DNA from: Jeongeupia sp. HS-3
GTDB taxonomy: Bacteria > Pseudomonadota > Gammaproteobacteria > Burkholderiales > Chitinibacteraceae
Assembly: GCF_015140455.1 (NCBI RefSeq)
Contig: NZ_AP024094.1
Coordinates: 2,604,001 to 2,668,000 of the forward strand
Length of the DNA stretch: 64,000 nt
Direction: 5' to 3'
Shown here: positions 27,001 to 35,877 of the stretch, in pieces
How the letters are laid out: each line of letters opens with the position of its first letter
Position numbering within the stretch: position 1 is the first letter of the stretch
Made by a program: the position numbers and the translations under genes
Notes under the pieces: generated by a model
What the model was told of the DNA's origin: nothing
The model's input: only the letters and a program-made list of their open reading frames with translations
Databases searched by the model: none

Positions 27001-27678
27001 TGGTCGATCTCGTTGCTGCAGCGGCGAGCATGGGAAGACAACACTGGCGCCATGCTGCACTGGGCCGACCGCATCGGCGGCATCGACTGGCTGGCCGAGG
27101 CGGCACTCAACGAACCGACCGACGACACCGTCGGGCTGACGCTGCTCGGCCGCCAGGATCGGCTCTCCTTCGGCGCCGGCTACCGGCTGCGCAACAATCT
27201 TTCGGCACAACTGCGCGCCAATCTGGCCCGTTACGCACTGCAGGACGGCACCCGGCTCGGCGACAAGCGGGAGCTGCTCGCCAATATCAGCTGGCGCTTT
27301 GCCGGGCTGATCTCGGCCGAGCTGATGTCGCAAACCATGTGGACCAATGCGCGCGATGTCGTGCTGCACACACCGGAAGACTTTGCACCGGGCCAGAACA
27401 TCAGTGCCGGCACGCTGTTACCCGAGCATTTCCAGCGCACCACGCTGGGCCTGGGCTACGACATCGAGGCCGCGACGATGCCGCGTCGCAGCTGGAATCC
27501 GTACGGGCTGATGACGGTTGGCTACCAGACGCTCAGCGGCATCGAGTACGGCTGGCTGCTTGGCGTCGGCGGCAGCGTCTTCGGCGGCGACCGGATGTCG
27601 ATCTACGCCCAGCGCGGCAACACCGATCGTGGCGACACGAGCCTGTATCTGGGCATGTATTACCAATGGTTGTTTTGA
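24010..27678 (+). CDS. pelB: PelB: outer-membrane porin with periplasmic TPR scaffold
   Basis: 1222 residues. One N-terminal membrane helix (about 23-38), then a very long TPR-like alpha-helical region rich in ALA/LLA repeats (about 50-880), and a C-terminal beta-barrel of alternating polar and hydrophobic strands ending in LYLGMYYQWLF with the aromatic last residue typical of BAM substrates. This matches the PelB export porin in length and plan; the TPR part binds PelA and guides polymer to the pore. Starts within the pelA 3' end, so translation is coupled. Confidence 0.9.
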   Translation: MPPRSISAAVEPPARARLVAPWAMIVLIAVTAGGLYLLRTNDSALGKLAARRGNDAVSVDYLRALLQTHPQDDQVRRALFDGYMLQQRYSDAEALLPAWERSSALEHRRESRQKHLAIAEARTTALPPGPMRDTNLAQLRILLGQIAEDAQPGETDGLIDKLRRYAPERLPALYQRLAVQDQARAPYWHESAARFALAHSRYRDAATSYFAAQAASRSPDNRKRFFLAGVAALRSGNLLAEALAAADTHGAELLGDRDVLLTLTRLARAAGDSNAADKYARRLVRMAWLDAQAARLLLTAPGALPPAAWRGMTPVRVSTAPNAAFDAESFQLAFDVFVANRKLDDALAVATAALKALPDDKGWLKRYAQVAEWSGHPQEALTAWRKLATRADDQDAWQAIFRLAPGLLDDEALLLAKEREARRRPLSGPELDQLSSLYERLARPEAGIRFLEAQFQTRPEPGLLERAALLRQRSGDDAGAIGNYQTLLARFGQRVSWARTLAALRYSRGDVEGAYRALADARSVATDADGDYWRLLGDLAWQLQHDDVARQAYQHLPGAAQWQAVDASRLLALLPENDVTARRAVAETAWLRFNDPRYLNQILAIDLDRDDREAIRLRLAGLTAAQRKKLGTDTDFLLLRARYSQQGKQFAAARADYNAALALNPALASAHVGLVWLLIEQADANALAGLLPRLEPAAANDPVLAEAVAAGWQALGKINQALAWQRRLLPGRENDFVWLLNYADLTEQAGNPDLAWRIRRHALQRRPARPEGNLDTLLAALRTTLMFERPDAAERTLFAALLAQAPASRQDAAVDELAYTWLASRDDDARARYWYWRRHARKLADPHYLLRQSALLRGDEAAIAQALERDGIATQPADATLLAKAAGQKSLTSSLAHASAEGAPDNDGLHLALETELIMDRPNRITVQVDRLLQDTLKGTRTIVGTRLALTPTLRVTMQLAETPYTYSPSGYRQNNGLLVLTLSDIGGAESNAGDARWSISLLQRRAWEDNTGAMLHWADRIGGIDWLAEAALNEPTDDTVGLTLLGRQDRLSFGAGYRLRNNLSAQLRANLARYALQDGTRLGDKRELLANISWRFAGLISAELMSQTMWTNARDVVLHTPEDFAPGQNISAGTLLPEHFQRTTLGLGYDIEAATMPRRSWNPYGLMTVGYQTLSGIEYGWLLGVGGSVFGGDRMSIYAQRGNTDRGDTSLYLGMYYQWLF

Positions 27679-27716
27679 TTCCCGACGCAACACACCAAAC
27701 AATGACGAGGACCATC

Positions 27717-28280
27717 ATGCAAAGACTCACCGTTTCCCTGCTTGGCCGGCTGGCGGCACTGTGCCTGATGTTGGGCCTGTCGGCCTGTGCCGTCGTCGAC
27801 GTCTCGACAAGCGCACCGCTGCCGGCCAAGGCGCAATGGGCGATGCTGCCCATCGTCAATCACACCGAAACCCCGCTGGCCGGCCTGCGCGCCGAAGCCA
27901 TCCTCCAGCCCTTGCTGCACCAGCGCGGCTTGAGCGATTTGCGCCCTTATCCGAGCAGCCTGTCGAAGGACACCATGCTGGCACCGGACGAGCGCGCGAC
28001 GCTCGACGCCGCGCGCAACTGGGCCAAGGAGGAAGGCCTGCGTTACGCCATCGGCGGCAGCGTCGACGAATGGCGCTACAAGGTCGGTATCGACGGCGAA
28101 CCGGCGGTGGGCCTGAGCCTGAGCGTCTGGGACCTGCAAACCGGCCAGGTCGTCTGGAGCGGCGTCGGCGGCAAAAGCGGCTTCTCGCGCGAAAGCCTCG
28201 CGGCGGTGGCGCAAAAGCTGATGCGCAATCTCATCAACGGCTTGCCATTGTCGGAGCATACCGGTGCTGAAACTCGCTAA
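27717..28280 (+). CDS. pelC: PelC: outer-membrane lipoprotein of the Pel export complex
   Basis: 187 residues with a lipoprotein signal (LGLSAC, lipid-attachment Cys about residue 24). The mature part begins with a WAMLPIVNHTETPLAG strand typical of the PelC/LpoB-like fold and contains RYAIGGSVDEWRYKVG and LSVWDLQTGQVVWSG. PelC forms a ring that funnels Pel toward PelB. The ATG at 27717 is preceded by GAGG; another ATG at 27702 is possible. Overlaps pelD by 17 bp. Confidence 0.88.
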   Translation: MQRLTVSLLGRLAALCLMLGLSACAVVDVSTSAPLPAKAQWAMLPIVNHTETPLAGLRAEAILQPLLHQRGLSDLRPYPSSLSKDTMLAPDERATLDAARNWAKEEGLRYAIGGSVDEWRYKVGIDGEPAVGLSLSVWDLQTGQVVWSGVGGKSGFSRESLAAVAQKLMRNLINGLPLSEHTGAETR

Positions 28281-29613
28281 CTGGGAGTGGCAGGCGCACC
28301 TCGTCCAGGCTCGCCAGCCATGGTGGCACTGGACCGAAGCGGTCGCGATGCCGGCCATCGCGCTCGCCCTTGGTGTTTACTTCTGGCCCGCCGATCCCTA
28401 TGGCGTGACCGCGACCTTTCCATGGTTATGGCTGGCGCCACTGCTGGTGACCTTGCGCTACGGCATGCTGCCGGGCCTGGCAGCATCGGCCGTATTGCTG
28501 GTCTGTTGGCCGATACTCGTTCGTGGCGCCCCCGTTCCACCCGGCTACTTCATCGGCGGCTTGATCATGGTCATGATCGCCGGCCAGTACTGCAGCGCTT
28601 GGCGCACCCGGGTACGCCGGGTCGAGGAGCTGAACCTCTATCTCGACGAGCGGTTCGACCGGCTCGCGCGCCAGCATCATCTGCTGCGGCTGTCGCACGA
28701 ACGGCTGGAGCAGAATCTCATCAGCCGACCGGTCACCTTGCGTGATGCGCTGGCACGACTACGCGGCCTGCTCGATGAAAACCACAGCCGGGGCGGGCTG
28801 CCGGTCGGTCAGGCGTTTCTCGACTTCATGGCGCAGTTCTGCCAGCTCGAAGCCGCGGCGCTGTTTGAATGGCGCAACGGCAAACTCGTTGAAGCGCCGG
28901 CAGCACTGATCGGCAACGATCCTCACTACCGCTGCGACGACGCCCTGCTTGTCTACGCCATCCGCCATCGCGCGCTTTGCCATATCCAGACCGAAACGCT
29001 GGAGAGTACCGAAACCGAACTACTGGTCGCCGTACCGCTGCGCAACAGCGTCGGCACGACGCTTGGCGTGCTCGCGATCAAGCGCATGCCCTTTTTTGCA
29101 CTCAATGACGACACGCTGCAAATGATCTCGGTGCTGTCGGCCTACTATGCCGAGCAGGTCTCGGTGCGCAAGCTGGCGGCCCCCTTGCTCGAAGCGCTAC
29201 CCGATTGCCCGGCCAGCTTTGCCTATGAGCTCTTCAATTTGCAGCGCGTCCAGCGCGAAAGCGGCCTGACCAGCACCATCGTTGTGCAGTTCTTTCGCAG
29301 CAGCGCCCAGCAACACGATATTTTCAATGCGGTCTTGCGCAGCCAGCGCGGGCTCGATCAGATCTGGGCGATCGAAAACCAGCCGACCCACGCGCTGATC
29401 ACACTGATGCCGCTGTCGACGGTCAAGGTGGTCGATGGCTATATCGCCCGGGTCGAGACGCTGATCCGGGAACGCTTCGGCAAAACGCTGGCGCAAGCCG
29501 GAATCAGCTACCACAGCGTCACCCTGTCCAAGCCGGACGCATGGATCCAGCTTCAGGGCCTGCTACGCGAGAACCGCAGCATCGTGTCTCAGCCGGAAAA
29601 GGTGGCCGCGTGA
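28264..29613 (+). CDS. pelD: PelD: inner-membrane cyclic-di-GMP receptor
   Basis: 449 residues: four N-terminal helices (about 25-130), a coiled segment, a GAF domain (about 150-310) and a degenerate GGDEF domain. The second-messenger inhibitory-site motif RxxD is conserved as SQRGLDQ near residue 362, the position of the binding motif in Pseudomonas PelD, and a later Arg in YIARVETLIRER fits the third ligand. No active-site GGDEF is seen, so it should bind rather than make cyclic-di-GMP. Start is GTG at 28264 with GGAG upstream, inside pelC. Confidence 0.92.
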   Translation: MLKLANWEWQAHLVQARQPWWHWTEAVAMPAIALALGVYFWPADPYGVTATFPWLWLAPLLVTLRYGMLPGLAASAVLLVCWPILVRGAPVPPGYFIGGLIMVMIAGQYCSAWRTRVRRVEELNLYLDERFDRLARQHHLLRLSHERLEQNLISRPVTLRDALARLRGLLDENHSRGGLPVGQAFLDFMAQFCQLEAAALFEWRNGKLVEAPAALIGNDPHYRCDDALLVYAIRHRALCHIQTETLESTETELLVAVPLRNSVGTTLGVLAIKRMPFFALNDDTLQMISVLSAYYAEQVSVRKLAAPLLEALPDCPASFAYELFNLQRVQRESGLTSTIVVQFFRSSAQQHDIFNAVLRSQRGLDQIWAIENQPTHALITLMPLSTVKVVDGYIARVETLIRERFGKTLAQAGISYHSVTLSKPDAWIQLQGLLRENRSIVSQPEKVAA

Positions 29614-30587
29614 ACATCGCCGCCAGCCTGCTGCTCTGGCTGTTCCTGCCGGCGGTCAATCTGGGCGTGCTGATCCACGCCGCCCAAGGCGAACAGATCA
29701 CGCATGCCGCGCTGTGGCTGCACGCCACGATCGCCAGCGCCGAAATCCTGCTGGCAGGGTACTTGATTCCCGCCGCCCAACGACGTCCGTACCGGCTGAC
29801 GCTGGCCTTGCTGCTGACCGCCGCGGTGCTGCTGCCGGCCGTGGGCCTGCCCAGCCTGAGCTTCGCCGCATGGCTGGGCGTACGCCAGCGCCACACCGCC
29901 GCGCCCCCGCCGTTCCGCATCCTGCCGGCGCCGGTGTTCACCACCCGCAATCGCCGCACCATCAGCTACGGTATGGGCGGCGTACGCATGCGCCTGGCCG
30001 ATCCGCACACCCAGCCGGAAGCACGGCTATCGGCGCTGCTGACACTCAAATCAATACCAACCCGCCATGCCAGCGAACTGCTGCGCGATCTGCTCGACGA
30101 TCCGGAAGAAGACTTGCGCTTGCTGGCCTACGGCATGCTAGAAAGCGAGGAAAAACGCCTCGACAAGCAGATCAATGCCGCGCTCGAACGCCATCGCGTC
30201 GGTTCCTTCAGCGCCGCGCGCGTGCTGGCCTTTTTGTACTGGGAACTGATCTATCACGATCTGGCGCAAGGAGACGTGCGCGATTTCGCACTGGGCGAGG
30301 TCAAACGCTATCTGGACGAAGCGCAGGGCGCGCAGCCGCACGAAGCCGATCTGTGGGTGCTGCGCGGCAAGTTCGCGCTCGGCAACGGCGATCTTGCGCA
30401 GGCGCGCGAAGCTTTCGAAACCGCCGGCGCCCTCGGTTATCCCCAGGTGAAACTGCTTCCCTATCTGGCCGAACTCGCCTACGCCCGCCGGGACTTCGCG
30501 GCGATGCGTTCGCTGTTTTCCAGCCTCAAGCTGCTGCACGCCAACGATACCTTGCAGCCGGTCATGCGCTACTGGAGCCGCCAATGA
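29610..30587 (+). CDS. pelE: PelE: inner-membrane TPR protein of the Pel synthase
   Basis: 325 residues with two N-terminal helices (about 4-25 and 50-90 region) and a cytosolic helical TPR-like domain (DLWVLRGKFALGNGDLAQAREAFETAG is a clear TPR near 255). PelE joins PelD, PelF and PelG into the synthase complex. The start is GTG at 29610, overlapping the pelD stop (GTGA); in-frame upstream sequence belongs to pelD in another frame. The stop overlaps the pelF ATG. Confidence 0.85.
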   Translation: MNIAASLLLWLFLPAVNLGVLIHAAQGEQITHAALWLHATIASAEILLAGYLIPAAQRRPYRLTLALLLTAAVLLPAVGLPSLSFAAWLGVRQRHTAAPPPFRILPAPVFTTRNRRTISYGMGGVRMRLADPHTQPEARLSALLTLKSIPTRHASELLRDLLDDPEEDLRLLAYGMLESEEKRLDKQINAALERHRVGSFSAARVLAFLYWELIYHDLAQGDVRDFALGEVKRYLDEAQGAQPHEADLWVLRGKFALGNGDLAQAREAFETAGALGYPQVKLLPYLAELAYARRDFAAMRSLFSSLKLLHANDTLQPVMRYWSRQ

Positions 30588-32104
30588 TCACCGACCATCC
30601 CCGTCAAGCCGTCGATGTCTGCCTTTTGCTCGAAGGCACTTTTCCCTATGTCAGCGGCGGGGTATCCAGCTGGGTCAGGCAGATCATCTGCGGCTTTCCC
30701 GAGCTCAGTTTCGGCATCGTTTTTCTCGGCAGCCGCCGCCAGGATTACGGCGAAATGCAATACACGCTGCCCGATAACGTCATCTGGCTGAGTTGCCATT
30801 ACTTGCACGACGTCCGCGACAACGAGCAACCGCATGCGCGCCATGGCGACACGGCCGAGTTCGAGATCATCGCCAAGGCGCACGCGCACTTTCGTACCCC
30901 CAACGATCTGGATACCTCGCCCGAAGCGGTCGAAAAAATGCTGGAACGCCTGTTCGACGGCCTGATGGCCCGGCGAGACTTCCTCTTCAGCAAAGCGGCG
31001 TGGCATTACATCTGCGAGCAGTACCGCTTGCACTCGACCGACCCGTCTTTCGTCGACTACTTCTGGACCATCCGCGCCATGCACGCGCCGATCTGGCTGC
31101 TGGCCGATATCGCCGGGCGGCTGCCACCGGCCAGGCTCTATCACACCGTATCGACCGGCTACGCCGGCTTTCTTGGTGCGCTGCTCAAGCGCCGCACCGG
31201 CACGCCACTGCTGTTATCGGAGCACGGCATCTACACCAAGGAGCGCAAGATCGATCTGTATCAGAACGAGTGGATCCGCGACAACCGCAACGTATTCGAG
31301 CGTGAAGCCAGCCGCATCGGCTACTTCCGCGAACTGTGGATCCGCTTTTTCGAGCAAATCGGCCGGCAGTGCTACAAAGCCGCCGACGAGATCGTCGCGC
31401 TGTACGAAACCAACCGGCAGCGGCAGATCCGCGACGGCGCCGATGCCGCCCGCACCCGTTTGGTGCCGAACGGCATCGACCTCGAGCGGCTCGCACCGCT
31501 GCGCGCGCAACGCGGCGATACGATTCCACCGGTGCTGTGCCTGATCGGCCGGGTCGTGCCGATCAAGGATGTCAAAACCTTCATCCGCGCCATGCGCACC
31601 GTGGTGAATCGTCGCCCCGACGCCGAAGCGTGGATCGCCGGCCCCGAGGACGAGGCCCCCGAATACGCCCGCGAATGCCACGAACTCGCGGTCAGCCTTG
31701 GTCTCGCCGACAAGGTCCATTTCCTCGGCTTCCAGCGCATCGACGCACTACTGCCGAAGATCGGCGTCGTCGTACTCAGCTCGATTTCCGAAGCGCTGCC
31801 GCTGGTGCTGCTGGAAGGCTACGCCGCCGGCGTGCCGGCGATGTCGACCGACGTCGGCGCTTGCCGGCAACTGGTGTACGGCCACGGTGTCGAGGATGAA
31901 GCACTCGGCGCATCGGGCCGCATCGTTGGCGTTGCCGACCCGCAAGCACTGGCCGAGGCCGCACTTAAGCTGCTCGAACCCGAACACTGGCATCCGGCAC
32001 AAGCGGCTGCCATCGCCCGGGTTGAACGCTATTACACCCAGACGCAGATGTTCGCCAGCTATCGCGAGCTGTACCGGCCCGCCCTTGTCGTGGAGATGGC
32101 CTGA
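30584..32104 (+). CDS. pelF: PelF: cytosolic glycosyltransferase (GT4) polymerising Pel
   Basis: 506 residues, UDP-GlcNAc/GalNAc-using GT-B enzyme. N-terminal LLLEGTFPYVSGGVSSWVRQ is the PelF donor/acceptor signature; LLLSEHGIYTKERKIDL follows, and the C-terminal Rossmann domain has LVPNGIDLERL, IGRVVPIKDVKTFIRA and the E-x7-E motif SSISEALPLVLLEGYAAGVP. Starts at 30584 in an ATGA overlap with pelE; sequence upstream in this frame is only pelE in another frame. Stop overlaps pelG (TGATG). Confidence 0.95.
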   Translation: MITDHPRQAVDVCLLLEGTFPYVSGGVSSWVRQIICGFPELSFGIVFLGSRRQDYGEMQYTLPDNVIWLSCHYLHDVRDNEQPHARHGDTAEFEIIAKAHAHFRTPNDLDTSPEAVEKMLERLFDGLMARRDFLFSKAAWHYICEQYRLHSTDPSFVDYFWTIRAMHAPIWLLADIAGRLPPARLYHTVSTGYAGFLGALLKRRTGTPLLLSEHGIYTKERKIDLYQNEWIRDNRNVFEREASRIGYFRELWIRFFEQIGRQCYKAADEIVALYETNRQRQIRDGADAARTRLVPNGIDLERLAPLRAQRGDTIPPVLCLIGRVVPIKDVKTFIRAMRTVVNRRPDAEAWIAGPEDEAPEYARECHELAVSLGLADKVHFLGFQRIDALLPKIGVVVLSSISEALPLVLLEGYAAGVPAMSTDVGACRQLVYGHGVEDEALGASGRIVGVADPQALAEAALKLLEPEHWHPAQAAAIARVERYYTQTQMFASYRELYRPALVVEMA

Positions 32105-33474
32105 TGGCGGGAATCGGCTTCGAATTGCGCAGATTGCTGCGCCGAGAAAGCTACCTCGGCCAGCTGCAGGCCTATGCCTACGCCGGGCTGATCAGCGCCG
32201 GGCCGTGGATTCTGTCCATCATCGGCGTACAGCTGATCGGTCTGCTCAGACTGACGGTGGTGATCCCGAAAATCGCCATCGAACAGTTCCAGGTCTCGGT
32301 GACCTGGCTGCTCGCCGCCAGCCTCATCGTTACCGGCCCCTTGCAGCTGGCCTTCACCCGCTACATCGCCGACCAGCTGTACCGCAAACTGGACGATCAG
32401 GTGCTGCCCAACTTTGTCGGCGCCCAGTTCGTCACCCTGCTCGTGGCCGGTACGCTGGCGCTGGCACTGTGCTTCACCGCGTTCGCGCACGAGCCGATCG
32501 GCTACCGCTTGCTGATGTTCAACGGCTTTGTACTGCTCTGCCTGATCTGGATTGCCGCAGTCTTCCTGTCGGGCATGAAGCGCTATCTCGCTATCGTGCT
32601 GGTGTTCGCGCTTGGCTATGGCGCCACCGTGATCATCGCGCTGTGGCTGCGACCATGGGGAATGCAGGGCCTGCTTGCCGGTTTTGTCGCCGGGCATACA
32701 CTGCTCGCCGGTGGGCTGTGGTTTCTGGTGTGGCAGAACTATCCGTCCCGACAACTGATCTCGCTGCAGTTCATGCGCCGCGGCCAGATGTATCCGGCGC
32801 TGATCCTCACCGGTCTTTTCTACAACCTCGGCATCTGGCTGGACAAGTTCATTTTCTGGATCCACCCGGGCACCAGTCAGGCGGTCATCGGCCCGCTGCG
32901 CGCATCGCCGATCTACGATTTCCCGATCTTCCTCGCCTACCTGTCGATCATTCCCGGCATGGCGGTGTTTCTGGTGCGGATCGAAACCGATTTCGTCGAC
33001 TACTACAACCGCTTTTTCGACGCGGTGCGCGAAGGCGGCTCGCTTGAACAACTGGAAACCTACCGCAACGAGATGGTGTTCTCGATCCGCCAGGGCCTGG
33101 CCGAGATCGCCAAGATCCAGGGGCTGGCGATGCTGGTCACCTATATGCTCGCCGGCGAGATTTTCGCCTGGCTCGGCCTGTCGCCGCTGTACCTGCCGCT
33201 GCTGTACGTCGACGTTTTCGCCGCCGGCCTGCAGGTGGCGCTGCTGGCGGTGCTGAACGTGTTCTTCTACCTCGATGCCCGGCGCATCGTGCTCGGGCTG
33301 ACCGCGCTGTTCGTCGTCGCCAACGCCGTCCTCAGCTGGCTGTCGATCCAGCTCGGCTCCAGCTGGTACGGCTACGGTTTTGCGCTGGCGCTGCTGCTAA
33401 CCGTGACCACGGGTTTGCTTTTGCTCAACCGCAAGCTGGATCGGCTTGAGTACGAGACCTTCATGCTGCGGTAA
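32104..33474 (+). CDS. pelG: PelG: polytopic membrane protein of the Pel synthase (MOP flippase-like)
   Basis: 456 residues with about 12 transmembrane helices and the N-terminal MAGIGFELRRLLRRESYLGQ typical of PelG. Related to Wzx-type flippases and thought to carry the polymer across the inner membrane with PelD, PelE and PelF. Conserved pieces include SAGPWILSI, FYNLGIWLDKFIFW and RIETDFVDYYNRFFD. Last gene of the pel operon; the next gene, a response regulator, begins 63 bp downstream without a clear terminator, so readthrough is possible. Confidence 0.95.
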   Translation: MAGIGFELRRLLRRESYLGQLQAYAYAGLISAGPWILSIIGVQLIGLLRLTVVIPKIAIEQFQVSVTWLLAASLIVTGPLQLAFTRYIADQLYRKLDDQVLPNFVGAQFVTLLVAGTLALALCFTAFAHEPIGYRLLMFNGFVLLCLIWIAAVFLSGMKRYLAIVLVFALGYGATVIIALWLRPWGMQGLLAGFVAGHTLLAGGLWFLVWQNYPSRQLISLQFMRRGQMYPALILTGLFYNLGIWLDKFIFWIHPGTSQAVIGPLRASPIYDFPIFLAYLSIIPGMAVFLVRIETDFVDYYNRFFDAVREGGSLEQLETYRNEMVFSIRQGLAEIAKIQGLAMLVTYMLAGEIFAWLGLSPLYLPLLYVDVFAAGLQVALLAVLNVFFYLDARRIVLGLTALFVVANAVLSWLSIQLGSSWYGYGFALALLLTVTTGLLLLNRKLDRLEYETFMLR

Positions 33475-33537
33475 ACTCGTCGGCACGCGCCGCCGGGGGT
33501 TCACCCTGCCGCGGCGGGATGCACCAAGGATGTCCGC

Positions 33538-34263
33538 ATGACCCAAACCATACTGTTCGTCGAGGATGATCTCGAACTTGCCGGCCTGATCGGCGGTTTT
33601 TTGCGCTCGTTCGAATTCGAGGTCGATCACGTCGCCGACGGCAACGACGTGATCGAGCGCGTCCGGGCCAACCCGCCGGCGCTGGTGCTGCTCGATGTGA
33701 TGCTGCCCGGCAAGGACGGGCTGACGATCTGCCGCGAGCTGCGCGAGTTCTACACCGGCCCGGTGGTGATCCTGACCTCGCTCAATAGCGATATGAACCA
33801 GATCCTCGGCTTCGAGATCGGCGCGTCCGACTACGTGGTCAAAACCACGCCGCCGGCGGTGCTGCTGGCGCGGATTCGCGCCCATCTGCGCAGCACGCCA
33901 TCGTCGACCCAGCTCACCGCCGCCCCGGCCGCGGCCGGCGAGCGCAGCACGCTGAATTTCGGCAAGCTCACCGTCGATCTGCGCAACCGCACCGCCAACT
34001 ATCAGGGCGAGCCGCTGGGGCTGTCGACCGGCGATTTCGACCTGTTGTGGGAGCTGTCCAGCCACGCCGGCGACATCCTCTCGCGCGATCACCTGCTGAA
34101 GAAGCTGCGCGGCATCGACTACGACGGGCTCGATCGCAGCATCGACGTGGCGATCTCGCGGCTGCGCAAAAAGCTCGACGACGATCCGCACGAGCCACGC
34201 AAGATCAAGACCATCCGTCACAAGGGCTACCTCTTCGCCACCGACATCTGGTGGCAAGAGTAG
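33538..34263 (+). CDS. rstA: OmpR-family response regulator, RstA-like
   Basis: 241 residues: receiver domain with acidic pair EDD (9-11), phospho-acceptor Asp about 53 in VLLDVMLPGKDG, and Lys in SDYVVK; C-terminal winged helix with STGDFDLLWELSSHAGDILSRD, the recognition helix GLDRSIDVAISRLRKKL and RHKGYLFA. The wing sequence is of RstA type. It lies 63 bp after pelG and 267 bp before its kinase, an unusual gap filled by a repeat element. Likely targets in the window are the RstA-like boxes before pelA and the asr-like gene. Confidence 0.88.
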   Translation: MTQTILFVEDDLELAGLIGGFLRSFEFEVDHVADGNDVIERVRANPPALVLLDVMLPGKDGLTICRELREFYTGPVVILTSLNSDMNQILGFEIGASDYVVKTTPPAVLLARIRAHLRSTPSSTQLTAAPAAAGERSTLNFGKLTVDLRNRTANYQGEPLGLSTGDFDLLWELSSHAGDILSRDHLLKKLRGIDYDGLDRSIDVAISRLRKKLDDDPHEPRKIKTIRHKGYLFATDIWWQE

Positions 34264-34300
34264 TGGCACGGACGGCTACGCCGGCTTGCCACTGCGTCGG

Positions 34301-34355
34301 GCGCTCCTCGCAGTCCTCATGGGCAAACAGCCCATTCCGGCTGCTGCGGTGCTGC
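34301..34355. repeat. Intergenic repeat, copy 1 (palindromic core ATGGGC-AAACA-GCCCAT)
   Basis: Shares flanks CCTCGC..TCCTCA and G.GGCTGCGGTGCTG-like sequence with copies at 41063 and 63333, but has a different core palindrome (34319-34335). It fills the gap between the rstA- and rstB-like genes. Confidence 0.6.
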
Positions 34356-34530
34356 CTCCTTGTCGCAAACCGGCTCGCTCGTCCCGATACTGCGTCGCGC
34401 AGCGAACCTGTTCGCCCCAACGAACAACGGCGAGTGATCTTCCGCAGCGCATTCGGCCGTGAACGCGCAGCGACGACAGCACACAACCGCGCTGACAAGA
34501 TGCGCAGCCGAGAGCACGATGGAATGAGTA

Positions 34531-35832
34531 ATGCGTAAGCTATTTTTGCGCTTCTACCTAACCGTCGTCATCTGCTTCCTCGCCGCCGCCCTGTTGGTCG
34601 GCTCGTTCTACAAGCACATGATCGAGCGCACCAACGAGCGCTATCTGACCGATATTTTCCAGTCGACGATCACCATCATCGAAGAAGAACTCGGTGATCT
34701 GCCGCAATCCCTGTGGCACGACGAGATCAGCCGGCTGCGCGGCAAGTTGCCGGTGCCGGTACAGGTCGAGGCGCTCGACGCCTACGTCCTCAGCCCGGAC
34801 AACCGCGTCGCGCTCGCGTCGGGCGACATCATTCTGGTCGCCGATGCCGGGTTCTATCTGCACCGCATCCCCAGAACCGATCTGATGGTGGTACTCGGCC
34901 CGGTGTCGTATCTGGAGCGGCTCGACAATATTTCCTGGCCCGACATCGTCGCGCTGGCGCTGATGTGCCTGGCGCTGGGCCTGCCGACCTGGCTGTGGCT
35001 GCGGCCGTTCTGGCGCGATTTGCTGGCGATGATCCGCCAGAGCCGCAAGGTCGGCACCGGCGACTTCAGCGTGCGCGTCTCGCTCGATGAAGCCTCGCCG
35101 CTGGCGCCGCTAGGGGCGACCTTCAACCGGATGGCGCACGATGTCGAGGAACTGTCGGCCAGCCGGCAGGCGATGATCGATGCGATTTCGCACGATCTGC
35201 GCACCCCGCTGGCACGACTGCGCTACCGGCTGGAGGCGCTGAAGGCCGGCGCCGGCAGCGACGACATCGCCGCAGGCATGAACCGCGACCTCGACAATAT
35301 CGACGCGCTGATCGAGGAATGGCTGACCTTGCGCAGCCTCGAAGCCAGCAAGCTTTCGATGGAGTTGCAGCCGCTGGAAATCCTGCCGTGGCTGTCGCGC
35401 CAGCTCGACGAACTCAGCGTCTCGGGCAACGCCATTCCGCTGATCAACGCGACACCGGTCAAGGCACCGTGGCTGGCAGCGGATAGTTACTACCTGTCAC
35501 GCGCGCTCGGCAATCTGGTCAGCAATGCCCGGCGCTACGGCGGCGGCCGCGTCGAGGTCACGCTGGCCTGGGCCGACGGCATCGCGCAATTGATCGTCGA
35601 TGACGACGGCCCGGGCATCCCGCAGGAAGCGCGCGCACGGCTGGTCAAGGCCTTCGAGCGGCTCGAAGGCAGCCGCAACCGCAGCAGCGGCGGCTTCGGC
35701 CTGGGGCTGGCCATCGTCGCGATGATCATGCGCGGCCATGGCGGCGAACTGCGTATCGAGGATGCACCGCTCGGCGGCGCCCGCCTGCTGCTGTCGTGGC
35801 CGACGACACTGCGTGATGCCGGCAAGCTCTAG
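34531..35832 (+). CDS. rstB: Sensor histidine kinase, RstB-like
   Basis: 433 residues, inner membrane. Two helices (about 9-28 and 136-156) enclose a periplasmic domain of about 105 residues with ERYLTDIFQSTITIIEEELG; a HAMP segment follows, then the H-box AISHDLRTPLARLRY (phospho-His about 221), N-box LGNLVSNARRYG, G1 DDDGPGIP and G2 GGFGLGLAI. This plan and the RYLTD region resemble RstB. The gap between it and the regulator is filled by a repeat element. The signal sensed is not visible. Confidence 0.87.
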   Translation: MRKLFLRFYLTVVICFLAAALLVGSFYKHMIERTNERYLTDIFQSTITIIEEELGDLPQSLWHDEISRLRGKLPVPVQVEALDAYVLSPDNRVALASGDIILVADAGFYLHRIPRTDLMVVLGPVSYLERLDNISWPDIVALALMCLALGLPTWLWLRPFWRDLLAMIRQSRKVGTGDFSVRVSLDEASPLAPLGATFNRMAHDVEELSASRQAMIDAISHDLRTPLARLRYRLEALKAGAGSDDIAAGMNRDLDNIDALIEEWLTLRSLEASKLSMELQPLEILPWLSRQLDELSVSGNAIPLINATPVKAPWLAADSYYLSRALGNLVSNARRYGGGRVEVTLAWADGIAQLIVDDDGPGIPQEARARLVKAFERLEGSRNRSSGGFGLGLAIVAMIMRGHGGELRIEDAPLGGARLLLSWPTTLRDAGKL

Positions 35833-35877
35833 CCAGCCGCTCGCCCGCTATCCATCATCTTTCCAGCTCACGCCACG

